The notes below the pieces were generated by a model. It ran no database searches. It saw only the letters and a list, made by a program, of their open reading frames with translations, and was not told the DNA's origin. Positions 1-8,428 of a stretch of DNA of 64,000 nucleotides are shown here, piece after piece. Position 1 is the first letter of the stretch. Every line of letters starts with the position of its first letter. The stretch lies in assembly GCA_024653345.1 (NCBI GenBank), contig JANLFV010000002.1, forward strand, positions 62,001-126,000, written 5' to 3'. The position numbers and the translations under genes were made by a program. The DNA is from Candidatus Acetothermia bacterium. GTDB lineage: Bacteria; Bipolaricaulota; Bipolaricaulia; RBG-16-55-9; JANLFV01.

Positions 1-63
1 TTGGTGAGAACTCGACTAAGTCGATCAAGGTGGTAAGCTACGGCCGAGCTGGAGAGGAGAAAG

Positions 64-1029
64 ATGAGAGGGACGATCGGCAAGGCGCTGTTCCTTAGCC
101 TCCTCTTGCTAGCCCTAGGCGGGTGCAAGGGCGAGCGGAGGCCAAGCGCCACGGGGCCCGAGCTTGCAGGGACGATCACGATCTCCGGCGCATGGGCCCT
201 CTACCCGATGGTCGTCCGCTGGGGGGAGGAGTTCCAGAAGCTCCACCCCCAGGTGCAATTTGACATCTCCGCCGGCGGCGCAGGTAAGGGGATGGCCGAT
301 GTCTTGGGGAAGCTAGCGGACATCGGGATGGTCTCGCGCCAGGTCTATCCCGTCGAGCTGGCAAAGGGCGCTCGGGCCATTGCCGTAGTCCGCGACGCCG
401 TCCTGCCGGTCGTCAATCGGGCCAATCCTGTCCTGCAGCGCCTTCTGAGCCGGGGCGTCAAGCACGAGACCTTCGTCGCCATCTGGGTTGACGGGACGGT
501 CAAGACCTGGGGCGAAGTGGTCGGTGACCCGGCTGCGACTGACCCGCTTAATGTCTACACCAGGTCCGACGCCTGCGGCGCGGCCCAGACCTGGGCTGAA
601 TACCTGGGATACGACCAAGAGGACCTCCGCGGGATCGGGGTCTATGGCGACCCCGGCCTGGCGGAGGCCGTGGCTCGCGACCCACTCGGCATCGGCTACA
701 ACAACCTGAACTACGCCTACGACCCGGGGACAGGGGAGCCAGCCCAGGGGATTGTGGTCCTTCCCATCGATGCTGACGGGGACGGCTTGGTCGACCCCGA
801 GGAGGGACCCTATCGCACTAAGGCCGAGGCAACAAGGGCTGTGGCCGAGGGCTGGTATCCCTCGCCCCCGGCGCGGGACCTCTATCTCGTGACCCTGGGC
901 AAGCCCGCGGGCCTGGTCCAAGCCTTCCTCATCTGGGCCTTGACGGACGGTCAGGCATTCGTCTCCGAAGCGGGCTACATCAGGCTGAGCGAGGAGCGGA
1001 TTGCCCGGCAACTGGAGGAGCTCAAATGA
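64..1029 (+). CDS. pstS: Phosphate ABC transporter substrate-binding lipoprotein PstS
   Basis: Binds phosphate outside the membrane and delivers it to PstCA. The 321-residue product starts with a lipoprotein signal: a basic start, a leucine-rich stretch and a lipobox ending at Cys21 (LGGC). Residues about 41-57 (SGAWALYPMVVRWGEEF) and 69-92 (AGGAGKGM...GMVSR) match the phosphate-binding loops of PstS proteins. A GGAGAGGAG ribosome site lies just before the ATG. Its stop overlaps the pstC start (ATGA), so the four pst genes form one operon. No PhoU gene follows. No promoter is visible in the 63 bases available upstream; it is probably outside the window. Confidence 0.9.
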   Translation: MRGTIGKALFLSLLLLALGGCKGERRPSATGPELAGTITISGAWALYPMVVRWGEEFQKLHPQVQFDISAGGAGKGMADVLGKLADIGMVSRQVYPVELAKGARAIAVVRDAVLPVVNRANPVLQRLLSRGVKHETFVAIWVDGTVKTWGEVVGDPAATDPLNVYTRSDACGAAQTWAEYLGYDQEDLRGIGVYGDPGLAEAVARDPLGIGYNNLNYAYDPGTGEPAQGIVVLPIDADGDGLVDPEEGPYRTKAEATRAVAEGWYPSPPARDLYLVTLGKPAGLVQAFLIWALTDGQAFVSEAGYIRLSEERIARQLEELK

Positions 1030-1967
1030 TGCCAGGCAGGGTGAGAGCGTCGCTCCGGAGGTGGAACGATCTGCTTGCCAGCCGGCTCATGCTGGTGGTC
1101 GCCGTCTTCTCCAGCTTGCTCGTGATTCTGATCATTGCCGCCCTCTGTTTCAAGGCCAGGCCGATCCTGGCCAGCTATCCGCTCCGCGAGCTGTTCTCCT
1201 CCTCTTGGCAGCCGCTGCGGGGGCAATTCGGCTTCCGGCCCTTCATCGCGGGGACGCTCTGGGTGACAGTCCTCGCGATGATCATCGCGATTCCTCCCTG
1301 CCTCCTTGCCGCTATCTATCTTGCAGAATATGCCCACGGCCGGGTCCGGGCGATCGTCCGGCCGCTCGTCGACCTCCTCGCGGGGATACCCTCGGTAGTC
1401 TACGGGATGTGGGGTGTGTTGTTCGTCGTCCCCTTGGTCAAGGACTATCTTGTGCCCTTCGCCAGGGAGCATCTCAGCTTTATTCCCTTGTTTTCCGCCA
1501 CGAACTCCAGCGGCTACAGCATCCTCGCCGGGGGCGTCGTTCTAGCGGTGATGGTCTTTCCGATCATCATCTCCGTTTCAGAGGAGGTGCTCCGGGCCGT
1601 CCCGCAGGAGCTCCGCGAGGCCTCGCTCGCCGTCGGGGCCACGCATTGGCAGACGATCAAGCATGTCGTTCTCCGCAGGGCGCTGCCGGGGATCGGAGCG
1701 GCGATCATCCTCGGCTTCTCGCGAGCCTTCGGCGAGACGATGGCCGTGCTGATGGTCGTGGGGAATGTCGCGCAAATTCCGTCCTCGATCTTCGATCCGG
1801 CCTACCCCCTCCCGGCCCTCATTGCCAACAGCTACGGGGAGATGATGTCCATACCGCTCTATGACTCAGCGCTCTTGCTCGCGGCGCTCATCCTGCTCCT
1901 CATCATCCTGGTCTTCACCATCCTGGCGCGGATCGTCCTGCTCCGCGCGATGAGGAGGGCTAGGTGA
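1026..1967 (+). CDS. pstC: Phosphate ABC transporter permease PstC
   Basis: One of the two membrane subunits of the high-affinity phosphate importer. The 313-residue protein has about six hydrophobic segments and, near residues 190-225, the permease EAA loop (QELREASLAVGATHW followed by ...RRALPGI) that docks onto the ATPase. The segment GIPSVVYGMWG is typical of Pst permeases. It overlaps pstS by 4 bp (ATGA) and pstA by 4 bp (GTGA), indicating translational coupling. Confidence 0.92.
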   Translation: MMPGRVRASLRRWNDLLASRLMLVVAVFSSLLVILIIAALCFKARPILASYPLRELFSSSWQPLRGQFGFRPFIAGTLWVTVLAMIIAIPPCLLAAIYLAEYAHGRVRAIVRPLVDLLAGIPSVVYGMWGVLFVVPLVKDYLVPFAREHLSFIPLFSATNSSGYSILAGGVVLAVMVFPIIISVSEEVLRAVPQELREASLAVGATHWQTIKHVVLRRALPGIGAAIILGFSRAFGETMAVLMVVGNVAQIPSSIFDPAYPLPALIANSYGEMMSIPLYDSALLLAALILLLIILVFTILARIVLLRAMRRAR

Positions 1968-2830
1968 AGAGGCTCCGGCTCCGGCGGAAGCAGCTCGAGG
2001 AGCGGTTCTTCAAGGGCCTGATGCTGCTGGCGACTCTTCTCATCGGCGCGAGCTTGGCCGCGATCTTGATGACGATCCTGATCAAGGGCCTGCCGGCCCT
2101 GAGCTGGGCGATGGTCAGTCACCTCCCGAAGGGAGGCTACTACTTCGGTCAGGAGGGAGGGATACTCAACGCGATCGTCGGGTCGCTCTATCTCGCCGGG
2201 GGGGCGACGCTGTTGGCCTTCGGGTTAAGCCTGGCTGTGGCTCTCTTCCTCCAGACCGAATACGCGGGCCCGACGAGGTTCGCCTGGCTCGTCCGCTTCT
2301 CCCTCGATGTCCTCTGGGGCGTCCCGTCGATCGTCTACGGGGCCTTCGGCTTCACGATCATGGTCCTGCTGGGGCTTCAGGCCTCCCTCTTGGGAGGGAT
2401 TATCGCCCTGGCCCTCCTGATCCTCCCCGTGCTGACCAGGGCTATGGACGAGGTGGTGCAACTGGTCTCACCTGAGCTGAAGGAGAGCTCCTACGCTCTG
2501 GGGGCAACGCGGCTGGAGACGGCCCTGAAAGTGGTCCTCCGCCAGGCACTGCCGGGGATCTCGACCGCGGTGCTCTTGGCCTTCGGGCGGGCGATCGGGG
2601 ACGCGGCCTCTGTGCTCTTCACTGCCGGCTACACTGACTCCCTGCCGACCTCGCTCCTCCGGCCTATTGCGTCCTTGCCGCTCGCCGTCTTCTTCCAGCT
2701 CGGCACGCCTTTCCCCAGGGTCCAGCAACGCGCGTTCGCCGCAGCCCTGGTTCTGACGCTGATCGTCCTCGTGATCAGCGTCGCCTCCCGCCTGCTCACC
2801 AGGAGGTTGACGAGGCATATAACGCGATGA
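1964..2830 (+). CDS. pstA: Phosphate ABC transporter permease PstA
   Basis: Second membrane subunit of the phosphate importer. The 288-residue protein has six predicted membrane helices, the Pst-type motif GVPSIVYGAFG and an EAA loop (SPELKESSYALGATRLETA) near residues 168-190. It starts with GTG overlapping the pstC stop, and its own stop overlaps the pstB ATG. The GTG is chosen because it gives the natural coupled overlap and the expected length. Confidence 0.92.
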   Translation: MKRLRLRRKQLEERFFKGLMLLATLLIGASLAAILMTILIKGLPALSWAMVSHLPKGGYYFGQEGGILNAIVGSLYLAGGATLLAFGLSLAVALFLQTEYAGPTRFAWLVRFSLDVLWGVPSIVYGAFGFTIMVLLGLQASLLGGIIALALLILPVLTRAMDEVVQLVSPELKESSYALGATRLETALKVVLRQALPGISTAVLLAFGRAIGDAASVLFTAGYTDSLPTSLLRPIASLPLAVFFQLGTPFPRVQQRAFAAALVLTLIVLVISVASRLLTRRLTRHITR

Positions 2831-3651
2831 ACGGCATCGAGCGCTCAGATGGAATATTGGAGCGTGGCCCTGGCTCCCAGGGGGCCAGGGTCGAGCTGGC
2901 CGAATCCCACATCGGTGTGGAGAGGCTCAATCTGTTCTACAAGGACCATCTGGCGCTGAAGGAGATCACGGTTGCCATCCCCGACCGGCAGATCACTTGC
3001 GTCATCGGCCCCTCCGGCTGCGGGAAGACGAGCCTCCTCAAGTGCCTGAACCGCCTGATCGAGCTCGTCGACGGTGCGCGGGTCTCCGGCCGGGTGCTGG
3101 TGGATGGGGTGGACATCTACGCCCCCGGAGTCGATGTGACCTACATCCGGAAGAAGATGGGGCTCCTCTCCCAGCGGCCCGCGCCGCTCCCGATGTCGAT
3201 CTACGACAATGTGGCCTACGGCCCGCGAATCCACGGGATCAGAAGCCGCAAGCGCCTGGACGAGCTGGTCGAGCGGAACCTCCGGGCGGCAGGGCTCTGG
3301 GAGGAGGTGGAGGATCGGCTGAAGAGCCCGGCCTCGCGCCTCTCGATCGGGCAGCAGCAGCGGCTTTGCCTCGCCCGCGGGCTGGCGGTCGAGCCGGAGA
3401 TCATCCTCGCGGACGAGCCGACGAGCGCGCTCGACCCGCTATCGGCCAAGAGGATCATTGAGATCTTCCGCCAGCTGAAGCAGAACTATACCGTCATCTG
3501 GGTCACGCACAACCTCCGTCAGGCCCGCGGCTTGGCCGATAATGTCCTCTTCCTCTACCTGGGCGAGCTCGTTGAATATGGCCCGGCGGAGCGGTTCTTC
3601 AACCGGCCGCAGGACCCCCGGACCATCGGCTATCTTCAAGAGGGGCTCTAG
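2827..3651 (+). CDS. pstB: Phosphate ABC transporter ATP-binding protein PstB
   Basis: Cytoplasmic ATPase that powers phosphate import. The 274-residue protein carries Walker A GPSGCGKTS (61-69), a Q-loop near 116, the ABC signature LSIGQQQRL (172-180, with Ile in place of the usual first Gly), Walker B ILADEP (193-198) and the switch His in WVTHNL (near 228). An N-terminal tail of about 30 residues before the nucleotide-binding domain is slightly longer than usual. It is the last gene of the pst operon; 20 bp separate it from dprA, which may be co-transcribed. Confidence 0.93.
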   Translation: MNGIERSDGILERGPGSQGARVELAESHIGVERLNLFYKDHLALKEITVAIPDRQITCVIGPSGCGKTSLLKCLNRLIELVDGARVSGRVLVDGVDIYAPGVDVTYIRKKMGLLSQRPAPLPMSIYDNVAYGPRIHGIRSRKRLDELVERNLRAAGLWEEVEDRLKSPASRLSIGQQQRLCLARGLAVEPEIILADEPTSALDPLSAKRIIEIFRQLKQNYTVIWVTHNLRQARGLADNVLFLYLGELVEYGPAERFFNRPQDPRTIGYLQEGL

Positions 3652-3671
3652 GCTGGCCGGGAGGTGGAACG

Positions 3672-4763
3672 ATGGACCTGGAGGATAAGCGCTACTGGAT
3701 CGGGCTGAACATGCTCCTCAGCCCCCGCCAGGTCCAGCTTGCTCTGGCCAGCTTCTCCTCGCCTGAGGAACTCTGGAAGGCGCCCCTCGAGGCCCTGAAG
3801 GCTGTCCCCGGCTTGGAGCGCATCGCTGAAGAAGTCGTTGCCAAGCGGGCTGAGCTCGCCGGAAGCCTTGAGCGGGAACTCGAGGGGGCCGGGCGCCTCG
3901 GCCTCAAGGTCATTACGCTCGCCGAGCCGGCCTATCCCCGCCCGCTGCGGGGCCTACCCAATCCGCCGCCGGTCCTCTATCTCCTCGGCGACTACCAGGA
4001 GCGGGACGAGCTGGCGATCGCCATCGTCGGGACGAGGAGGTCCACCCCCTACGGCCGGATGGCGGCCGAGCAGCTGGCCAAGGGCCTTGCGGAGCTGGGT
4101 CTGACGATCGTGAGCGGCCTGGCGCTGGGGATCGATACGGTCGCCCATCGGGGGGCCTTGGCTGCCGGGGGAAGGACAATTGCCGTTCTCGGCTCGGGCT
4201 TCGCCCGGCCTTATCCCCAACAGAACCTCCGGCTGATGCGGGAGATCGCCGCCTCAGGTGCAGTTCTTAGCGAGTTCCCCCTCCAGACCGAGCCGGACCG
4301 CTGGAACTTCCCCCGGCGGAACCGGATCATCTCCGGCCTCTCCCGCGGGGTGGTGGTCGTCGAGGCCCCGGAGCGGAGCGGGGCGCTGATCACCGCCCGC
4401 TTGGCGCTCGACCAGGGCCGAGAGGTCTTCGCCGTCCCGGGGAGGATCACCGACGAGGCGAGCCGCGGGGTCCATCAGTTGCTCAAGGCCGGGGCCAAGC
4501 TGGTCGAAGGCATTGAGGACATCATCGAGGAGTTCCCCGACCTGCGCGCCGTGCTGGCTACCCCACGGGCCAAGGCAAGGCCAGAGCTATCGCCGCTGGA
4601 GGAGCGGTTGCTCGCGGCCCTGGACTGGGAGCCACTCCACTTCGACGAGATCCTCGAGAGCACCGGGCTGTCGCACGCCGAGCTGGCTCAGGGGCTCCTC
4701 CAGCTCCAGCTCAAGGACCTGATCCGGGAGTTCCCCGGGAAGCGCTACGCCAAGCTCCCTTGA
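3672..4763 (+). CDS. dprA: DNA-processing protein DprA
   Basis: DprA protects incoming single-stranded DNA and loads RecA during natural transformation. The 363-residue protein has the usual architecture: a short N-terminal helical domain (LSPRQVQLALASF...AVPGL), the Rossmann-like domain at about 110-285 (IAIVGTRRSTPYGRMAAEQL, GLALGIDTVAHRGAL, LGSGFARPYPQQN, FPRRNRIISGLS) and a C-terminal winged-helix-like segment from about 300. An AGGTGG ribosome site precedes the ATG. No other competence gene is visible in the window. Confidence 0.93.
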   Translation: MDLEDKRYWIGLNMLLSPRQVQLALASFSSPEELWKAPLEALKAVPGLERIAEEVVAKRAELAGSLERELEGAGRLGLKVITLAEPAYPRPLRGLPNPPPVLYLLGDYQERDELAIAIVGTRRSTPYGRMAAEQLAKGLAELGLTIVSGLALGIDTVAHRGALAAGGRTIAVLGSGFARPYPQQNLRLMREIAASGAVLSEFPLQTEPDRWNFPRRNRIISGLSRGVVVVEAPERSGALITARLALDQGREVFAVPGRITDEASRGVHQLLKAGAKLVEGIEDIIEEFPDLRAVLATPRAKARPELSPLEERLLAALDWEPLHFDEILESTGLSHAELAQGLLQLQLKDLIREFPGKRYAKLP

Positions 4764-4765
4764 GC

Positions 4766-4771
4766 TATAAT
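4766..4771 (+). promoter_or_regulatory. Candidate -10 box upstream of ndk
   Basis: A perfect TATAAT lies immediately after the dprA stop and 30 bp before the ndk start. No good -35 hexamer is visible at the expected distance inside the dprA end, so the promoter may be weak or activator-dependent. Confidence 0.5.
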
Positions 4772-4800
4772 CAGGCCATCTCTCACGGCGGAGGTAGCAG

Positions 4801-5247
4801 ATGGTCGAACGGACCTTCGTGATGCTCAAGCCCGATGGGGTCCAGCGCGGGCTGGTGGGGGAGATCATCTCCCGGCTCGAGCGGAAGGGGCTAAAAATCG
4901 TGGCTTTGAAGATGATCCACCTGGACCGGGCCCTGGCCGAGCGGCAGTATGAGGTCCACCGCGGGAAGCACTTCTTCAATGAGCTGGTCGAGTTCGTCAC
5001 CTCCTCCCCAGTCGTGGCGCTGGTCGTGGAGGGGGAGGAGGCCATTAAAGTCGTCAGGAAATTGATGGGCGCGACCAACCCCTTCGAGGCCGAGCCGGGG
5101 AGCATCAGGGGGGACTTCGGGCTCGATCTGACGAAGAATCTGATACACGGCTCCGACTCGGCCGAGACGGCCAAGAGGGAGATCGCCCTCTTCTTCCGCG
5201 AGGAGGAGCTCCTCGACTACGACCTCTCCTCAGAAGCTTGGATGTAG
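4801..5247 (+). CDS. ndk: Nucleoside diphosphate kinase
   Basis: Transfers the gamma phosphate of ATP to nucleoside diphosphates through a phosphohistidine. The 148-residue length is canonical. The active-site motif NLIHGSDS places the catalytic histidine at residue 116, and the start ERTFVMLKPDGVQRGL is the standard Ndk N-terminus. A GGAGGT ribosome site precedes the ATG, and a TATAAT box just upstream suggests its own promoter. Confidence 0.96.
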   Translation: MVERTFVMLKPDGVQRGLVGEIISRLERKGLKIVALKMIHLDRALAERQYEVHRGKHFFNELVEFVTSSPVVALVVEGEEAIKVVRKLMGATNPFEAEPGSIRGDFGLDLTKNLIHGSDSAETAKREIALFFREEELLDYDLSSEAWM

Positions 5248-5618
5248 CTCCCAGGTGTCACGAGAGAGGTCATGCAGGCTTGCAAGGCGGAGCGCTGAGG
5301 CCAGCGAGCAACAACGTTCTGCGAGTCGCTTCCTTATGGCCCCAGCCTGACTGCCTTCCGCCTTCCAAGAGAACACCTGTGCTCGCGCTGAGGGCCGCAT
5401 CCAGCAAAGATATGTCTGAACAGGTCAAGATTTTAGAGATTCTTGAGGGGCGGGGTGTATAATCCTTCCGAGGCCAGCCAGGGTAGGGTGGCTGGCCGTG
5501 AAAGGGGTGACAGGAATGAGAGAATTCAGGGGGCTCGGGGTGGAGCAGTTCTCAGGCGAGGGTCTTGTATACGCCGGTCGCGCGGGCGACTGAAACCATA
5601 CCAAAGGGGTGACTACAG
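5248..5618 (+). promoter_or_regulatory. 371-bp leader region before the large secreted protein
   Basis: This gap holds a TATAAT (5458-5463) with no convincing -35. A perfect inverted repeat follows, GGCCAGCC (5472-5479) and GGCTGGCC (5490-5497), with a 10-nt loop. Next comes a 25-codon reading frame and then the start of the large gene. The ribosome-site string AAAGGGGTGAC occurs twice, once before the short frame (about 5501-5511) and once before the large gene (about 5602-5612). The first 200 bases hold nothing recognisable. It contains one of the few ACGT sites in the window (5314). Confidence 0.5.
5516..5593 (+). CDS. Possible 25-codon leader peptide
   Basis: An ATG preceded by AAAGGGGTGACAGGA opens a 25-residue frame ending at TGA 5591-5593, 25 bp before the next start. 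Its ribosome site is nearly identical to that of the large downstream gene, which is the only real argument for translation. The peptide has no recognisable motif. It could be a leader peptide, or the remnant of a duplicated translation-initiation region. Confidence 0.3.
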   Translation: MREFRGLGVEQFSGEGLVYAGRAGD

Positions 5619-8384
5619 ATGAGAAGCACAAACCAAGCACAGAGTAAAGCCAACCCAAAGGATAAGGGTAAGATGTTGTTTAGAATTCTTCAGATCGTAA
5701 CGTTAACTCTGGTCTTAGAGTTATTCGGCTGGATAGGAAGTGCTCAAGGTCCATCACCTACTGAGTTCCTGTCCCCATATGGTTCATTTCATGAGCATGG
5801 AACTAGGACGGATACACCATTAGGTACTGCCACAGCAAGATACCTATACGACTCTGAGAATGGGAACGAGGCGAGCGTCGTCGTCTTCGGCTTTGGAGGT
5901 GCTGTCGCTTGGTCAGCTCACGGTGTCCTGTATACTGCTCCTGTCACCGGCAACGCCGAAATTGAATGCGAACTGGAGTATTACAGCGCGCGGGGTGGAT
6001 TCGGCCTGGGCTCCGCTACGCAAAGGGTTAGCGCGATCCTGATAGCTAACGGCGCATACTTCGCTGACGAGCTTACCTTCGGCGTGGACCTTGGGACGGG
6101 AATAGAGCAAATCGACCTTGTCCTTCATGCAAAAACCATCGCCGAGGTTCTCGACCAGATTTATAAACTCCAATCACCTATCGCGCATAGAATAAAAAGA
6201 ACTGTGCCAATCGTCCAGGGAACCGGATATTCAATCTTTTGTGGAGTAGAGGCTAGTGTGCGCGCTGGTGGAGGCTTTACTGCTTTTGCTGATGGACTTG
6301 CATTCGTCAAGAGGATCATTGTTACCCCACAGCCATCTGGGCCAACACCGGATTTCGCTATCGTGAACCTGACCTCAAGCGATCCGAGCCCCCAGGTGGG
6401 GAGCTCAACCAACCTGCAGGTTACTGTCAAAAACAATGGAAACAAAGGCGGCGACGCATACCTCAAAATCTTTGTGGATAACCAACAACAAGGAGATCAG
6501 GTTTACCTCGGAAACCTAGCACCTGGCGTTGGCACTCAGCACTCTCGGTCATTCATATGTAACAAGGAGGGACCCCATGCTGTCAGAGCTGAGGTTGTCC
6601 CCGCTCCTGATGAGTGGCAAAGAGACAATAATGCGATGGAGATTTATATCACTTGCCGAGACCCTAATCCACCACATGTCTTTCTTAAGGCACCTATAAA
6701 TCCTGCCATCGGTGCACCGCTGTTTAAAGAACCAGGGGACATCATTGCACTTGAAGTTAGCGCTAATGATGACACTGCAGTACAGGGACTTGCCTTCTGG
6801 GACGAAATCGGGGGCACCCGTTATCCCATCCTCTGCCCTTGCACCTACACACCTCGTTTGCCGGCGAAGAGCTTAGAGGCACGTTGTAATTGGAACGCGG
6901 ACCGTGCAGCTAAAGGCCCCCACAGGGTCTATGCCGTAGCAGTAGACAGCAGCGGAAACACGGCGGAATATTACCAAATCCTCCATATCGATCGTGATCC
7001 TCCAGTTGTCTCATTCGAAACAAACCCGGGCCTGATGGATCCACCGCCTCATTTAAGCCCAGCTAAGGTAGTGGACAGGAAGGTGAAGGTTCTGGTTTCT
7101 GCACAGGACGAGGGTTACATCCGAAAGCTCTGGTGGGAACTCTGGTCGGAGCGCGACACAAGGTGGCAGAAGAAAGGCGAGAAAGATTTCATCGATCAGT
7201 GGCAATATGCAAGCGCCGAATTTGATTGGAACACTAGATCTCTCTCACCTGGGGCGGATTACAAAGTCAAGGCCTGTGCTCAAGATCCGTTTTGGCCAGC
7301 CGGTTGCAAGGAGCAAGCGGTCATTGTAGACAATGCCCCCCCGTATAAAGTCGAGATTTTGGAGCCGAAAAATAACGCCACGCTCAGTGCGGTTACTTTC
7401 ACTCTCAAGTGGATTGTGGGAGATTCCTTATCAGGCCTCTATGGATACATACCGATCTTTAGGCAAGGAGACAAGGTCGAGCCTCCCAAGCTCCTTGACT
7501 CCGCCATCAAGGGAGCCCTGCAAACGGATGATCCAGACTTGCGCTTGGCAGTAAACGACCCAAGCCTTTTGGGTAATCATGCTGCTCTCGTCAATTTGGG
7601 TTTAAAGGTAATTGGTGGTATAACGGCTCAAGGTACGCCGATAGACATTGAGCAAAGAGCCATCCAATTTACGGTATCTGAAAGCCCTCAGAGATACACC
7701 TTCTATGTAATTGGTGTTGATCGTGTAGGGAACTATTCCATTTCTGAGCCAGTGACCGTGGATGTGACCGCGATTATGCCACGGCTTACTGTGCGTGCTA
7801 GTTGCGACAATGCTCGAATTAAGGTGACACCCCCAGGGACCACCATCACAGGGCCTAAGTTTGGCTCCTTCACTTACGCTCAAGGAACGACGGTAGAGCT
7901 AGAAGCATTGGATCAGCAGCTCAACAGTTGTGGAATGCTTATGGTGCAGTCTGTGTTTAAGCAATGGGAGATGCAGGTAGGAACAAGCAAGACCACGTTT
8001 ACCACCCCAAAGATCCAAATCACTCTTACTCAGGATACTACGGCTACAGCGATCTATGAGCCTGCGCAGAGCGCTCAAGCCAAACTAGATGTCAAGGCTG
8101 TGGCGGAGATTTCATGGCCACTCCCCACGAGAATTGAGATTTCTGTCCCTGTGTTAGTCAACGGTATCCTAGTGTCTACACCTGCCAGCCAGCTATTCCC
8201 TGTAAATGGGCTTGTCTGGCTCGAGGCTCTTCAGCAAGAGGTGAATGTCCCGCCCTTTGGCACATTCTACTTTAGGCAGTGGGAGTGCGAGTCCCCAGCG
8301 TGGAGTAAGGTCTGCCAAACGCTGACGATCATGTTCACGCTCAACGAAGACACCGTGTGCACGGTGGTTTACGTGAAAGAATAG
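5619..8384 (+). CDS. Large secreted CARDB-domain protein, probably acquired
   Basis: A 921-residue extracellular protein. After a charged start (residues 1-18) comes a hydrophobic signal segment (about 19-44) ending near IGSAQG. A CARDB-type adhesion domain spans about 245-350 (DFAIVNLTSSDPSPQVGSS then LQVTVKNNGNKGGD). Several Ig-like segments follow (about 350-730). Two tandem C-terminal repeats share a QWE core and a T-rich TLT/TLN strand (about 776-815 and 883-921). No catalytic motif is visible. The gene is clearly AT-richer than its neighbours. It also holds four ACGT and three GTAC sites, words nearly absent elsewhere, which suggests horizontal acquisition. Surface binding or adhesion is likely but unproven. 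Confidence 0.8.
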   Translation: MRSTNQAQSKANPKDKGKMLFRILQIVTLTLVLELFGWIGSAQGPSPTEFLSPYGSFHEHGTRTDTPLGTATARYLYDSENGNEASVVVFGFGGAVAWSAHGVLYTAPVTGNAEIECELEYYSARGGFGLGSATQRVSAILIANGAYFADELTFGVDLGTGIEQIDLVLHAKTIAEVLDQIYKLQSPIAHRIKRTVPIVQGTGYSIFCGVEASVRAGGGFTAFADGLAFVKRIIVTPQPSGPTPDFAIVNLTSSDPSPQVGSSTNLQVTVKNNGNKGGDAYLKIFVDNQQQGDQVYLGNLAPGVGTQHSRSFICNKEGPHAVRAEVVPAPDEWQRDNNAMEIYITCRDPNPPHVFLKAPINPAIGAPLFKEPGDIIALEVSANDDTAVQGLAFWDEIGGTRYPILCPCTYTPRLPAKSLEARCNWNADRAAKGPHRVYAVAVDSSGNTAEYYQILHIDRDPPVVSFETNPGLMDPPPHLSPAKVVDRKVKVLVSAQDEGYIRKLWWELWSERDTRWQKKGEKDFIDQWQYASAEFDWNTRSLSPGADYKVKACAQDPFWPAGCKEQAVIVDNAPPYKVEILEPKNNATLSAVTFTLKWIVGDSLSGLYGYIPIFRQGDKVEPPKLLDSAIKGALQTDDPDLRLAVNDPSLLGNHAALVNLGLKVIGGITAQGTPIDIEQRAIQFTVSESPQRYTFYVIGVDRVGNYSISEPVTVDVTAIMPRLTVRASCDNARIKVTPPGTTITGPKFGSFTYAQGTTVELEALDQQLNSCGMLMVQSVFKQWEMQVGTSKTTFTTPKIQITLTQDTTATAIYEPAQSAQAKLDVKAVAEISWPLPTRIEISVPVLVNGILVSTPASQLFPVNGLVWLEALQQEVNVPPFGTFYFRQWECESPAWSKVCQTLTIMFTLNEDTVCTVVYVKE

Positions 8385-8393
8385 GACTAGTGG

Positions 8394-8428
8394 GAGGCCG
8401 GGCTCGCGAGGTTGGCGAGCTCGGCCTC
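8394..8428. terminator. Stem-loop between convergent genes
   Basis: Arms 8394-8407 and 8415-8428 form a 14-bp stem with one G-U wobble and a 7-nt loop, lying exactly between the stop of the secreted protein and the stop of the convergent amidohydrolase. There is no U-run on either side, so it may block RNA decay or act as a bidirectional, non-canonical terminator. Confidence 0.55.

Noticed and set aside
3-95. Reading frame open from the left edge and running into pstS
   Set aside because: Only about 30 codons are visible, there is no recognisable motif, and it would overlap pstS by 32 bp; it may be chance.
313-1011. Long open frame antisense to pstS
   Set aside because: Such antisense frames occur opposite most genes in this GC-rich sequence; there is no ribosome site, promoter or family motif.
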